A DNA stretch of 64,000 nt from an uncultured Phascolarctobacterium sp. (lineage in GTDB: Bacteria; Bacillota; Negativicutes; Acidaminococcales; Acidaminococcaceae): assembly GCF_934190775.1 (NCBI RefSeq), contig NZ_CAKPTG010000001.1:62001-126000 (forward strand), read 5' to 3'. Below are positions 43,685-53,605 of the stretch, piece by piece. Position numbers and translations under genes: made by a program. Below the pieces are notes generated by a model, which did no database searches, had not been told where the DNA came from, and saw only the letters and a list, made by a program, of their open reading frames with translations. Numbering within the stretch: the first letter of the stretch is position 1; every line of letters starts with the position of its first letter.

Positions 43685-46266
43685 TATTTACCCAGCTCCT
43701 TTCTTGCTTCATCCTGCAATTTATACAAGGCGCTCATCGCCTCAATCGGTGTCATACTCATAACATCGAGCTTTAAAAGCTCATTGGCAATAGAACTGCC
43801 AAACAGCGAGCCCATCATATTATCCGGCGCTGCAGCAGCTGCAGGCTGCTGTACCCGGCCGTTATCATTATCATATTCCTTCAGCAGCTCTTCTGAACGC
43901 TCCAGCACCTTCTTCGGCAGACCGGCGAGGCGTGCAACATGTACGCCGTAGCTGCGGTCTGTACCGCCCGGCACAATACGGCGCAGGAAGATAATATCCT
44001 TGCCTCTTTCCTTAACGGCAACGGAATAATTCTTCACACCGCTCAGCACATTTTCCAAAGCAATCAGCTGATGATAATGCGTAGCAAACAGCGTCTTTGC
44101 CTTGATGCGGTCATGGATATATTCCATAACTGCGTGGGCAATACTCATGCCGTCAAAGGTACTGGTACCGCGGCCTACCTCGTCAAGGATAATCAGACTG
44201 TTTTTCGTAGCATATTTTAAAATCTGCGCTACCTCGTTCATCTCCACCATAAAGGTGCTCTGGCCTGTTGCCAGATCATCACTGGCACCGACGCGGGTGA
44301 AAATCTTATCTACCGGGCAAACGCTCGCCTGACGCGCAGGAATAAAGCTGCCGATTTGCGTCATCAGCACCAGCAGTGCCACCTGACGCATGTAGGTTGA
44401 TTTACCTGCCATATTCGGACCGGTAATAATTATCATGCGCTCATCGGTATTATTCAGATTGGTATTATTCGGAACAAAAATCTCCTTTTCCAGTAAGCGC
44501 TCTACTACGGGATGACGTCCGTCAACAATCTTGATTTCTCCGTTATTATTCAGCTCAGGTCTTACATAATTATATTTATAGGCAGCCTCTGCCAAGCCTG
44601 TCAGCACATCAATGTAGCTGACAGCGCGGGCAGTTTCCTGAATCTCCTTGATTTTGCCGCGAATCAAATTTCTCAGCTCATCAAACAGATAATACTCCAG
44701 CTGCTCAATTTTTTCCTTGGCACCGAGAATCTTATTCTCAAATTCTTTAAGCTCGGGAACGATATAGCGCTCCGCATTTACCAAAGTCTGCTTACGCACA
44801 AAGTACGGCGGCACGCTGCTGCTCTGTCCCTTGCTTACCTCGATATAATAGCCGAAAACCTTGTTGAAGCCGACCTTCATGGTTTTAATGCCGGTTTCCT
44901 CTTTGATTTTCTGCTCAAAATTCTGCATCCAGGTTTTATTGTCGGCAGCAATTAAACGCAGCTCGTCCAGCTCCTTGTTGTAACCATCGCGAATCATACC
45001 GCCCTCGCGGATAGAAAACGGTGGTTCATCAACAAGCGCCTGCTGCAGTCTTGCAGCCAGCTCCTCATGCAGATGCAAGCCTTTCCACAGCTTATGCAGC
45101 AAACCGCTCTGGCAACCTGCCAAAATACCCTTCAAGCCCGGCAGCACGCTCAGGGAATTGCGCAGCGCCACCAAATCTCTGGCATTGGCACTGCCTACCT
45201 CCGTGCGGCTGACAATGCGCTCAAGATCCGCAACTGCCTTCAGCTGCGCCGCTATCGTTTCGCGCAGCTCTGCGGCTGCCGCCAGTTCGGCTACCGCCTC
45301 CTGGCGCTCATAAATGCGGCCCACATCCAGCAGCGGGCTTTCAATCCAACTGCGCAGACGACGTGCACCCATCGAGGTATTGGTAAAATCAAGCACCTGC
45401 AAAAGCGTACCGCGCTTCGAACCGTCCGTCATATTGCGAACCAGCTCCAGGTTACGGATAGCAGTTACGTCAAGGTTCATAAAGCTATTACGTTCAATCC
45501 GCACCAGACGGTTGATATGGCTCAAATCCGCCATAACTGTTCCGTGCAGATAACGCAGCAAAAGCTCAACTGTGCTGTGCACCTCATCAGGCACATCATT
45601 GCCGGCAAAATGCTGCGCAAAATAATCAGCATCAGGAGCACTCTCTTCGTAACGTGTCACCACGCATTCCGGCAATCTTGCCGCCAGCCATTCCTGCAGC
45701 TTCTCACTCATTTCATCAGAAGCAAGGCGCACAACAAGCTCTGCTGGCTGCAGTCTGTAAAGCTGCTCGGTTATATTCAAAAAGCTTTCCGGCGTCTGGT
45801 CAAGAAACCATTCGCACTCACCCGTAGTTACATCAGCCGCCGCCAGGCACATTTCCTTTTCCTGGGCCTGCTGTAAAAATATCAGATAGCGATTGTGCTT
45901 ATCCTCCAAAAGCTGTTCGTTCAGCGCCGTTCCCGGCGTAATAATTTTAATAACCTTGCGCTCAACAATGCCTTTGGCGAGCTTTGGATCCTCCACCTGC
46001 TCGCAGATAGCGATGCGGTAACCCTTTTTTATCAGCTTGGCGATATATCCGTCCACCGAATGATAAGGCACACCGCACATCGGCATATTTTCCATACCGT
46101 TAGAGCGCTTGGTCAGTGTTAAATTCAGCTCACGTGATGCAGTAAGCGCATCATCAAAAAACATTTCATAAAAATCGCCCAAGCGAAAGAAGAGCAGCTC
46201 ATTTTGATGCTCCTGCTTCACTGCCATATATTGCTGTACCATGGGCGTAACATTTGCAGCAGCCAT
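43684..46266 (-). CDS. mutS: DNA mismatch repair protein MutS
   Basis: An 860-aa mismatch sensor. The N-terminal mismatch-binding domain has the Phe-x-Glu motif in RLGDFYEMFFDDA, followed by connector, lever, clamp, and the ATPase with Walker A GPNMAGKSTY, DEVGRGTSTFDG and TLFATHYHQL. A typical C-terminal tail follows. One-base overlaps link it to miaB and mutL, implying tight co-expression. Confidence 0.96.
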   Translation of the reverse strand: MAAANVTPMVQQYMAVKQEHQNELLFFRLGDFYEMFFDDALTASRELNLTLTKRSNGMENMPMCGVPYHSVDGYIAKLIKKGYRIAICEQVEDPKLAKGIVERKVIKIITPGTALNEQLLEDKHNRYLIFLQQAQEKEMCLAAADVTTGECEWFLDQTPESFLNITEQLYRLQPAELVVRLASDEMSEKLQEWLAARLPECVVTRYEESAPDADYFAQHFAGNDVPDEVHSTVELLLRYLHGTVMADLSHINRLVRIERNSFMNLDVTAIRNLELVRNMTDGSKRGTLLQVLDFTNTSMGARRLRSWIESPLLDVGRIYERQEAVAELAAAAELRETIAAQLKAVADLERIVSRTEVGSANARDLVALRNSLSVLPGLKGILAGCQSGLLHKLWKGLHLHEELAARLQQALVDEPPFSIREGGMIRDGYNKELDELRLIAADNKTWMQNFEQKIKEETGIKTMKVGFNKVFGYYIEVSKGQSSSVPPYFVRKQTLVNAERYIVPELKEFENKILGAKEKIEQLEYYLFDELRNLIRGKIKEIQETARAVSYIDVLTGLAEAAYKYNYVRPELNNNGEIKIVDGRHPVVERLLEKEIFVPNNTNLNNTDERMIIITGPNMAGKSTYMRQVALLVLMTQIGSFIPARQASVCPVDKIFTRVGASDDLATGQSTFMVEMNEVAQILKYATKNSLIILDEVGRGTSTFDGMSIAHAVMEYIHDRIKAKTLFATHYHQLIALENVLSGVKNYSVAVKERGKDIIFLRRIVPGGTDRSYGVHVARLAGLPKKVLERSEELLKEYDNDNGRVQQPAAAAAPDNMMGSLFGSSIANELLKLDVMSMTPIEAMSALYKLQDEARKELGK

Positions 46267-47594
46267 TAATCAACCGCCTTACCTTTCACTAGCCAGGTCT
46301 GTGCAGCTTCAATCTGCACGTTAACCTTCTGTCCTACCTCGTATTGCTTATCTTCAATCGGCCACAGTACCAGAACTCCTGTGCGTGTGCGTCCGTTCCA
46401 AACTGTTTTCTGCTTGCTGGGGCCTTCTGCCAATACTTCCACAGTCTGACCTACCAGCTTTTCATGGCACTTCAGGCTGTTTTCGTTCTGCAGCGCCATC
46501 AAATGGTTCAAACGTTCCTTCTTCACTGCCAGCGGCACCTGATTTTCCATTTTGGCAGCAGGTGTACCGCTGCGCTTAGAATAAATAAAGGTATAAGCAG
46601 AGGTAAAGCCAACCTGACGCACGACATCCAGAGTTTCTTCAAAATCCTCTTCGGTTTCGCCCGGGAAGCCTACAATGATATCTGTAGTAATCGTTGCGTC
46701 CGGCACATACTTGCGTACCAGCTTCACCAGCTCCAGATATTTTTCCTTCGTGTAACCGCGGTTCATACGGCGCAGAATTTCTGAGCTGCCAGCCTGAAAC
46801 GGCAGATGGAAGTTTTCGCAGATGTGCTCACATTCTGCCACAGCCTTGATAACCTCCTCGCTCATATCGCGCGGATGGCTGGTCATATAATGAATACGCT
46901 CCACACCGGGAATAATATCCACACGGCGCAGCAGCTTAGCGAAAGCGTCCTTATCGCCAAAATCCTTGCCGTAGGAATTAACGTTTTGTCCCAGCAGGGT
47001 GAATTCTTTATAGCCATCCTTAACTGCTGCCTCAATCTCAGCAACAATATTGTCAATGCTGCGGCTGCGCTCGCGTCCGCGCACATATGGCACGATGCAG
47101 TAGGTGCAGAAATTATTGCAGCCATACATAATAGGAATCCAGGCAGCAAAGGAGCTTTGGCGTACCATGTGTCCCTCAAACTCGCTTTGATGAATAGTCA
47201 GATCGGTATAAACCGCAGCCTTGCGCTCTGCCAGAAATTCCAGCAGCAGACGTTTAAAATCGTTAACATAAGCAGTACCCAGCAGCAAATCTACCTGCGG
47301 ATGCTTCTTACGCAGCTTTTCGCCGTCCTTCTGTGCCATGCAACCGGCCACACAGATAACTACATCCGGATTGGCACGCTTTACAGCCTTTAATTCGCCA
47401 ATCTTGCCGGCAATTTTCTTTTCCGCACTTTCGCGCACGCAGCAGGTATTGACGATAATAATATCAGCAGTATGAAAATCAGGATTAGGTGCATAGCCCA
47501 GCTCCTGCAGCTGACCTGCATAATGCTCCGTATCGGATTCATTCATCTGGCAACCATAATTTATCAGACAGTAGGTTTTATTTTTATCACTCAT
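46266..47594 (-). CDS. miaB: tRNA-2-methylthio-N6-dimethylallyladenosine synthase MiaB
   Basis: A 442-aa radical SAM methylthiotransferase turning i6A37 into ms2i6A37. N-terminal cluster ligands Cys15, Cys51 and Cys85; radical SAM Cys159, Cys163 and Cys166 (CNNFCTYC); C-terminal TRAM domain (about 375-440). Start INYGCQMNESD identifies MiaB. First gene of the operon; a GGAGGTATTTAC site precedes the ATG. Confidence 0.95.
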   Translation of the reverse strand: MSDKNKTYCLINYGCQMNESDTEHYAGQLQELGYAPNPDFHTADIIIVNTCCVRESAEKKIAGKIGELKAVKRANPDVVICVAGCMAQKDGEKLRKKHPQVDLLLGTAYVNDFKRLLLEFLAERKAAVYTDLTIHQSEFEGHMVRQSSFAAWIPIMYGCNNFCTYCIVPYVRGRERSRSIDNIVAEIEAAVKDGYKEFTLLGQNVNSYGKDFGDKDAFAKLLRRVDIIPGVERIHYMTSHPRDMSEEVIKAVAECEHICENFHLPFQAGSSEILRRMNRGYTKEKYLELVKLVRKYVPDATITTDIIVGFPGETEEDFEETLDVVRQVGFTSAYTFIYSKRSGTPAAKMENQVPLAVKKERLNHLMALQNENSLKCHEKLVGQTVEVLAEGPSKQKTVWNGRTRTGVLVLWPIEDKQYEVGQKVNVQIEAAQTWLVKGKAVD

Positions 47595-47802
47595 GTAAAT
47601 ACCTCCGTATAAAATCAGTCTATCATTATATTATAACCAATTACACTCACTTCCCGCAACATTTCCCCTGGAAAGATGTAGGGAATAATTTATAAAATAT
47701 TTTAGTAGTAGGTATTGAAATCTGCCCTTAAGATGATTACAATATATGCAGGCAAAGAATTTTTCTGATTGCCTTTTAATATAGTTTAGGAAGGTCAAAA
47801 TC

Positions 47803-48837
47803 ATGCAAAGCAAAAAGAAATGGTTTGTTGTATTTATTCTTCTCGCTGCCCTTGCAGGCGCAGCCTTTTATTTTCTTTATTTCATCCGTACACCGGCCTA
47901 CGCTCTGAACGAAGCGCGTGTTGCACTGCAGCAGCATGACAGCGCAAAATTCTCACGCTACGTTGATGTTCCCTCTGTTATGGATAACGCCTTTGAGGAT
48001 ATCATCAAGGCCGAAAGCAAAATCAACAATGATAATGTTTTCTCCAATCCGTTCGCACTCGGCATTCTGCATATGCTGAAGCCGTCCGTTGTAGACCTTA
48101 TGACGCAGGAAGCGCTGGACAAAATTGCTGCGAAGCCCGACAATGCGCCTAAGCAGACAGTCGACCCGGTACCTGACGCTATGAAGCGTAACCTGGAGCG
48201 TCACATCCCCATCCAAAACCTTACTGTCAAAGATCTGAAGCTCAGCAAACATGAGGGTGAGACAGCAAAAGCAACCCTGGTGCTGCACAACAATGAGCTG
48301 GATAAGGATTTTATTGCCGAGCTGTTAATGCAGCAAAACGATAAGGGTGATTGGCAGATAAAAAAAGTCAGCAATCTAGCAGACTTTATCGTCCAATTGG
48401 ACGCAGCCAAACGTGCTAAACAGGCCTTGCTGAACAAGCCTGTTATGGAACGCCTGAACAAAGCGCTGCAGGCAACCAGCGAACGCCTGACGCTGAACAA
48501 GGACAGCAACAAAATCGGCAGCGAGGAAAAAGCTACGCTTACTGCTACCATCATGGCGAAAAACATGACCAACGTTGCTATCAATCGTATGTATTACGAT
48601 GTAACAGTGTTCAATGACAAGGGCGAGCGGCTGTATTCCTATCCGGAGCATTACCAGGGCAGTATTGCCCCCGGACAGGCAGTGGAGCTCACAACCAGCA
48701 AAACTCTGAATTCCATGCTGCCGGATGATAAAAAGCTGATGAATCTGGATATTACCAAAGAAACCGTAAAAATTCAGGTCACCTATATTGCTTTTGACAA
48801 CGGCGAGGTAATTTCCCCTAAGGGTTTGATTGAATAA
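47803..48837 (+). CDS. DUF2939-like membrane-anchored protein
   Basis: A 344-aa protein with one N-terminal membrane helix (8-27) and an extracytoplasmic body. Residues 30-55 (RTPAYALNEARVALQQHDSA) and YVDVPSVMDNA match the DUF2939 pattern. The C-terminal half (about 245-344) looks like a beta-sandwich (MYYDVTVFNDKGERLYS, SIAPGQAVELT). Function unknown. Divergent from miaB; AGGAAGG precedes the ATG and a strong terminator follows. Confidence 0.72.
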   Translation: MQSKKKWFVVFILLAALAGAAFYFLYFIRTPAYALNEARVALQQHDSAKFSRYVDVPSVMDNAFEDIIKAESKINNDNVFSNPFALGILHMLKPSVVDLMTQEALDKIAAKPDNAPKQTVDPVPDAMKRNLERHIPIQNLTVKDLKLSKHEGETAKATLVLHNNELDKDFIAELLMQQNDKGDWQIKKVSNLADFIVQLDAAKRAKQALLNKPVMERLNKALQATSERLTLNKDSNKIGSEEKATLTATIMAKNMTNVAINRMYYDVTVFNDKGERLYSYPEHYQGSIAPGQAVELTTSKTLNSMLPDDKKLMNLDITKETVKIQVTYIAFDNGEVISPKGLIE

Positions 48838-48850
48838 CCGCAAAAAATTA

Positions 48851-48893
48851 AACGCTTACATCCCACGCGATGCGTGGGGCGTAAGCGTTTTTT
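48851..48893. terminator. Bidirectional rho-independent terminator
   Basis: AACGCTTAC/GTAAGCGTT outer stem plus TCCCACGC/GCGTGGG inner stem, T6 on the plus strand and TTTAATTTTTT on the minus strand. It ends both the DUF2939-like gene and the nitrilase gene. Confidence 0.88.
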
Positions 48894-48931
48894 GTTCTTT
48901 TGATAAAAATATAGATTTTTACACCACAGCT

Positions 48932-49852
48932 TTACTCTTTAACATGCAGCTGCAAAACATCCGGGCGTGAATAATGACCACAGGCGTCAAATTCCATACG
49001 GCTGGCAGGCACCTTGTCCATATCCAAATCCGCATAAATAATTGCTTCCTTATCCCAGACAGGCTTGGTAATATAATGTCCGTAAGGATCAATCACACAG
49101 CTGCCGCCGCGGCAAACAAGCTCCGGCAGCTTAGCGATTTCCTCCTGCGCATGCAAATCAGCAGGATACATATCTTTAGTGAAGAACTGATCACAGTTAA
49201 TGTAATAACAACGTCCTTCGAGCGCAATATGCTGAATAGTAGCCTGCCACTCAGGATTATCATTAGTATTGCAGGAAATCAAAATCGTGACGCCTTTTTG
49301 GTATAAAGCCACACGTGCCAAAGGCATGTAAGACTCCCAACAAATCAAATTACCAAGCGGTCCCCACGGCGAAGCCACCACCGGGAAATAAGCCTTATCC
49401 GCATCACCCCAGACAAAGCGCTCTGCTCCCGTAGGTTTAAGCTTACGATGCAAAGCAGCAATGCTTCCGTCAGGAGCAAAGATAATGTTGCTGTTATATA
49501 GTGTGCCGCTCACAGCATCACGTTCCGAGATACCGATGCTTACATAAGCACTTACCTCACGTGCCGCTTCTCCGAGCACGTCAGTTTCTGCGCCAGGCAC
49601 TACAAAGGAGCCATCATAGTAGCGCTTCCAGTCGGCACGTCCGTCCTCCTGCCTGCTGCCTACGGTAAAGCCAAAGGTCATGCCGTAAGGATAGCAGGGA
49701 ATAATCAGCTCCGGCAGCACGATAAGCTGTGCTCCGCCGGCACCTGCCTGCTTAATCAGATCAATACATTTGGCCAGCGTTGCATCCTTATCAAACATTA
49801 CGGGCGCACACTGCACTACAGCTACACGACAAATTTTTTCTAAATCTAACAT
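48932..49852 (-). CDS. Nitrilase-superfamily carbon-nitrogen hydrolase
   Basis: A 306-aa hydrolase with the full catalytic set: Glu48 (VLPELIIPCYPYG), Lys137 (HRKLKPTGAER), Glu144 and Cys171 in LICWESYMPLAR. CWE and the PTGAER stretch are those of true nitrilases/cyanide-type hydrolases more than of simple amidases. Distal gene of a minus-strand unit with a class V PLP enzyme and a DAACS carrier, so it probably processes a nitrile or amide intermediate of an imported acid. Substrate unknown. Confidence 0.85.
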   Translation of the reverse strand: MLDLEKICRVAVVQCAPVMFDKDATLAKCIDLIKQAGAGGAQLIVLPELIIPCYPYGMTFGFTVGSRQEDGRADWKRYYDGSFVVPGAETDVLGEAAREVSAYVSIGISERDAVSGTLYNSNIIFAPDGSIAALHRKLKPTGAERFVWGDADKAYFPVVASPWGPLGNLICWESYMPLARVALYQKGVTILISCNTNDNPEWQATIQHIALEGRCYYINCDQFFTKDMYPADLHAQEEIAKLPELVCRGGSCVIDPYGHYITKPVWDKEAIIYADLDMDKVPASRMEFDACGHYSRPDVLQLHVKE

Positions 49853-49938
49853 TTTATTCCCCTCAGATGACTCTTAACTCTTATTATCTAAAATACTTAC
49901 TGTAATCTTTTTATGCGTATACTAATATTTTACAGCGC

Positions 49939-51201
49939 TCAGAGCTTAGCTAATTCCTGCGTAACCTTCAAATATGCTTCCACCTCATCAAGGTTATGGC
50001 AATGGAGCGGAGAAACACGCACTATGCCTTTTAAGCCAAAAGAGTGCAGCATTCTTACAGAATACAGACTTGTATCAACACGGTCAAAAACAACTATGCC
50101 ACGTTTGACATATTCCGCCGTAGCCTGAGTAGGAGTCAGATTATCAAAGCCAATAGCTAAAATCAGGTCACGTCTCGTCAAATCCGGATTGTCATTATAA
50201 ACAGTTACACCCTCTATATGTCTGAGTCCGGGAACATCAGCAGTGCCTTCGAGCATATAGTGCAGCAATGCTCTTTCCTGCAGCTCCAACTTAGTCATAC
50301 CCTCTACAAATTGCTCTCTACGAGTACCATTTTTATTATCAGCAAAGCTGCAAACATAATCGAGAATGCTGGAAATCATCGCATATTGAGCAGGCGCGTC
50401 TGATCCCAGGCCCCAGAAGTTTTCCGGTTTTTGGGTAAGACGGGCATGAGGCAATACAGACAGGCGATCACTCAGCCACGCTACGCCAAAGCCACGCACA
50501 CCGAAAAATTTATAAGGAGCAAAGTTAATGCCGTCAATATCCAGCTCTGAAAGATCCATAACTGCATGAGGTGCATGCTGAACTGCATCAACTGTAATAT
50601 AGATATCCGGTTTTATGCTTCTGGCCTTTTTTACAATTGCCGGAATATCCATAATCGCACCGGAAATATTGGATGCGTACATTACATTCAAAAGGCAGGT
50701 ATTTTCATCAATCAAATCACATATTGCATCAACTTCACAGCCACCGGTAAGGATATCAGAAGGAGCAACACGCAACTCTTTGCCTGTCGTTGCGGCAAAA
50801 TGCTCAGAAGAGTCATAAGAAGAAGGATGTTCCAGAACTGTCGTTACCACATTGGTGCCAGGAATATTTTTCACTACTGTTTCTACCATCGAAAACATCA
50901 ATTGTGATGCTGTAAGTCCTGTAGCGATACTGCCTCCCTTTACATTGAAGATAACTCTTACATCATCCTCTGCCTTGTGAACAAGATTTTTAAGCTCAAC
51001 TGCCAAAGGATGCTTTCTGCCATCACAATCAGGAATCATATCCAGCTTATGAAAGCAGTCAGCTGCAGCCTTTAAGCGCAGAGAACCGCCAGCATTTTCA
51101 AAAAAGATTCTTGGTGTGCCATCAGGATTTTTATCAAGCAGATAGAACGCATCTCTTGCCTTTGCCATATCAGCTTCATTTAATAATTTACCATATTTCA
51201 T
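49939..51201 (-). CDS. Class V aminotransferase / cysteine desulfurase-like PLP enzyme
   Basis: A 420-aa fold-type I PLP enzyme. Asp205 and His209 (TVDAVQHAPH) and the Schiff-base Lys231 (NFAPYKFFGVRGFG) are intact, like SufS/CsdA and isopenicillin N epimerase-like proteins. FENAGGSLR at residues 34-42 replaces the usual LDNAA start. The Cys-bearing loop of desulfurases is not obvious, and no isc/suf genes are near, so a lyase or epimerase acting on an imported amino acid is as likely. ATG 51201 follows GGAGGT. Between nitrilase and carrier genes. Confidence 0.8.
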   Translation of the reverse strand: MKYGKLLNEADMAKARDAFYLLDKNPDGTPRIFFENAGGSLRLKAAADCFHKLDMIPDCDGRKHPLAVELKNLVHKAEDDVRVIFNVKGGSIATGLTASQLMFSMVETVVKNIPGTNVVTTVLEHPSSYDSSEHFAATTGKELRVAPSDILTGGCEVDAICDLIDENTCLLNVMYASNISGAIMDIPAIVKKARSIKPDIYITVDAVQHAPHAVMDLSELDIDGINFAPYKFFGVRGFGVAWLSDRLSVLPHARLTQKPENFWGLGSDAPAQYAMISSILDYVCSFADNKNGTRREQFVEGMTKLELQERALLHYMLEGTADVPGLRHIEGVTVYNDNPDLTRRDLILAIGFDNLTPTQATAEYVKRGIVVFDRVDTSLYSVRMLHSFGLKGIVRVSPLHCHNLDEVEAYLKVTQELAKL

Positions 51202-51234
51202 TTCATGTACCTCCACAAATTTAATCCAACAATC

Positions 51235-52476
51235 TTATTCTTCGGTCTGCGGCTGGTCAACCATGGATGCATCCCAGATTTTTTCATTTTTTGCAACAAG
51301 CAATGTACCAAGGACGTCACCAGATACGTTAACGGTAGTATGACTCATATCAATAAGTCTGTACATACCGGCAATCGGTCCCATCATGTCCATCGGCAAG
51401 CCCATAAGATTCAAGAAAATAGCACCGGTTACGATACCGCCGCCAGGAATACCAGGTGCTGCTATAGACATAATGGTTGATATAGTTATAATCATTATTG
51501 TCTGCGACCAGGTCATATCCAGACCATAAATTTCAGCAACAAAAAAGGCCAAAATTGTTTTATAAAGAGCTGCACCTGTCAGGTTTATAGTTGCACCCAG
51601 CGGCACAGAAAAAGAAGCTATAGACATAGGAACATGCAATTTATTAGTTACACAATCCAAAGTAATAGGGATAGTACCGGCACTGGAGTTAGTTGCTATG
51701 CTATTAACCCAAATCGGAATCATAGATTTACACATTTTGATATAATCGACTTTAGTGTACAAATAGGTTATACCGCTCAGCAATGCCCAAATAAGCAGGC
51801 AACCTACATAATCTGTAACAACAAATTTTGCCAACGCACCAAACAGCTGCGGTCCATAAACGGCCGTTGTATTAGCCATTAAGGCAAACACGCCTATAGG
51901 AGAGTAAAGCATAACAATATCCAACATTTTATATATAATTTGAGCTACGCTTTCGCACATCTCAACAACTTTTTTACCCTTTTCGCCAACATATACTATA
52001 GATACAGCAAAAAGCACCGTAAAGAAAATCATCTGCAGGATATCCTGCTTCGCCATCGCATTGATAATATTGGTAGGTACCATATTAAACAAAAAGGCAG
52101 AGAAGGAAATTGCTTTTAAGTTTTTCGGATCATAAGCCTTCATGTTACTGGTATCAAAATTAGCACCAGGGTGGAAAATGCTTACTACACCAATACCAAC
52201 GATACAGGCAACCACAGTCATGATTACATAGATAAGCACAACCTTGCCACCGATTCGTTTAAGCTTTTGCACATCACCAATCGCCGCAATACCGCTAGTC
52301 AAGCTGAAAAAGATAACCGGGACTATCAGCATCTTAATCAGATTCATAAAAAGCGTGCCTGCTGGTTTTACCCAAATAGAAAAATCTTTAAACAAAAGAC
52401 CAGCTGCAATACCTAAAACAAAGCCAATAGCAACTCTGTAAGCGAGGTATTTTTTCGAGAACAAAAAATTCGTCAT
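51235..52476 (-). CDS. Dicarboxylate/amino acid:cation symporter (DAACS family)
   Basis: A 413-aa polytopic symporter of the GltP/DctA family, importing glutamate, aspartate, C4-dicarboxylates or similar with Na+ or H+. Family features: LIKMLIVPVIFFSLTSGIAA, the serine-rich reentrant loop TNSSAGTIPITL, and PGGGIVTGAIFL followed by the substrate region near MYRLIDMSHTTVNVSGD. The Arg and Asp of the last helices vary from the glutamate carriers, so specificity is open. First gene of the unit, divergent from an RpiR regulator. Confidence 0.9.
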   Translation of the reverse strand: MTNFLFSKKYLAYRVAIGFVLGIAAGLLFKDFSIWVKPAGTLFMNLIKMLIVPVIFFSLTSGIAAIGDVQKLKRIGGKVVLIYVIMTVVACIVGIGVVSIFHPGANFDTSNMKAYDPKNLKAISFSAFLFNMVPTNIINAMAKQDILQMIFFTVLFAVSIVYVGEKGKKVVEMCESVAQIIYKMLDIVMLYSPIGVFALMANTTAVYGPQLFGALAKFVVTDYVGCLLIWALLSGITYLYTKVDYIKMCKSMIPIWVNSIATNSSAGTIPITLDCVTNKLHVPMSIASFSVPLGATINLTGAALYKTILAFFVAEIYGLDMTWSQTIMIITISTIMSIAAPGIPGGGIVTGAIFLNLMGLPMDMMGPIAGMYRLIDMSHTTVNVSGDVLGTLLVAKNEKIWDASMVDQPQTEE

Positions 52477-52539
52477 AATAAAGCCTCCTTTTCTGCGAAT
52501 CCGCTTCCTTGCATTATTTACAACATTTTTATTCCAATC

Positions 52540-52555
52540 TGTTGTATTAACAACA
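52540..52555. promoter_or_regulatory. Candidate operator of the RpiR regulator
   Basis: Palindrome TGTTGTATTAACAACA in the divergent promoter region, upstream of the carrier gene. A related pair GCAACA (52607-52612) and TGTTGC (52632-52637) flanks the regulator's own promoter. Confidence 0.45.
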
Positions 52556-52633
52556 TTATACTTTTCTATCTTCTAAGCTGTCAATAAGAATTCGCAAAAT
52601 TCATTCGCAACAATTTTGTAAGCGCAATATTTG

Positions 52634-52661
52634 TTGCAAAAGATACATTTTCAGCTATAAT
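52634..52661 (+). promoter_or_regulatory. Promoter of the rpiR-type gene
   Basis: -35 TTGCAA (52634-52639), 16-bp spacer, -10 TATAAT (52656-52661). The -35 overlaps the half-site TGTTGC, suggesting autoregulation. Confidence 0.55.
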
Positions 52662-52684
52662 ATAATTATCGGGAGGGGACTAGT

Positions 52685-53530
52685 ATGAACTTTGAGGACA
52701 GAATAAAAGATAAAACACTTACAAAGAAGGAAAAAATTATAGCTGATTATATACTTGATAATATGGAAACTATAGGCTTTGGTCCAATTAAGGATGTTGC
52801 CAACGCCTGTGGTGTCAGCGATACTTCTATCATCAGATTTTTGCGCGAGCTCGGATATGCAGGCTATACAGATTTCAAAAAATCAATTAACGAAAAATTT
52901 TTAGAACAATATAACGCAAATCTTTCACCAATGCAAAAATTTAACCAAAGCAAAAATTACATCAACACCGGCAGTATAGCAAGCGAAGTATTGTATAATT
53001 CCATAAATAACATTAACAAGGCTATCAATTCTCTTGATGATAAGCTTTTGCTGGACATAGCAGATTGTCTGATTAATTCCAGAAACAAATATATTGCAGC
53101 CTTTCGTGGAACCTCCTGCTGCGCTGACTATTTTTGGAGGAAAGCGATTTATTTTCTGCCAGGACTGGTGTTATGTAACAAGGCAGAGAGTGAAACTCTG
53201 GAAAAGCTTGTTGACATCAGCAAAAACGATTGTATCATGATGTTTTCTTATCCCAGATACTCGCAAATCTGCACCATAATCTTAGAGCTTGCCAAAAAAC
53301 GCGGCGCCAAGATTATTCTTTTTACTGACAGAGTTACTTCTCCTTTAGCAGCTTATGCAGACTTCATCGTCACCACTAACGTAACAGGCTTGAGCTTTAC
53401 TAACTCTTATGTTGTGCCACTGTGTTTGGCTGAAGCTTTAGCTGTGATAATCAGCAAGAAAGTAGAAAATATTTCTACTGAACGCTTGGAGCTGCTGGAT
53501 GAAAATATTTATAAAGCAAACCTATACTAG
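52685..53530 (+). CDS. MurR/RpiR-family transcriptional regulator
   Basis: A 281-aa regulator with an N-terminal HTH_6 domain (1-77: LTKKEKIIADYILDN, GVSDTSIIRFLRELGYAG) and a C-terminal SIS domain (about 120-250) that would bind a phosphosugar or other phosphorylated or acidic effector. GGGAGGGG precedes ATG 52685. Divergent from the DAACS carrier, PLP enzyme and nitrilase genes, so it probably controls them. Confidence 0.88.
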   Translation: MNFEDRIKDKTLTKKEKIIADYILDNMETIGFGPIKDVANACGVSDTSIIRFLRELGYAGYTDFKKSINEKFLEQYNANLSPMQKFNQSKNYINTGSIASEVLYNSINNINKAINSLDDKLLLDIADCLINSRNKYIAAFRGTSCCADYFWRKAIYFLPGLVLCNKAESETLEKLVDISKNDCIMMFSYPRYSQICTIILELAKKRGAKIILFTDRVTSPLAAYADFIVTTNVTGLSFTNSYVVPLCLAEALAVIISKKVENISTERLELLDENIYKANLY

Positions 53531-53548
53531 CTTTTAGTAATGGCAAAA

Positions 53549-53576
53549 AGCCCAGACACCTGTCCGGGCTTTTTTA
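53549..53576 (+). terminator. Rho-independent terminator of the rpiR-type gene
   Basis: AGCCC-GACA/TGTC-GGGCT stem and T6 tail. Confidence 0.85.
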
Positions 53577-53605
53577 TTTGTTTCAAAGCTTTTGCGTTTG
53601 TTTAA

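Noticed and set aside
49939..51201. Assignment of the class V PLP enzyme as a true SufS
   Set aside because: No suf or isc genes nearby and the N-terminal and active-loop sequences depart from SufS; left as family-level call.
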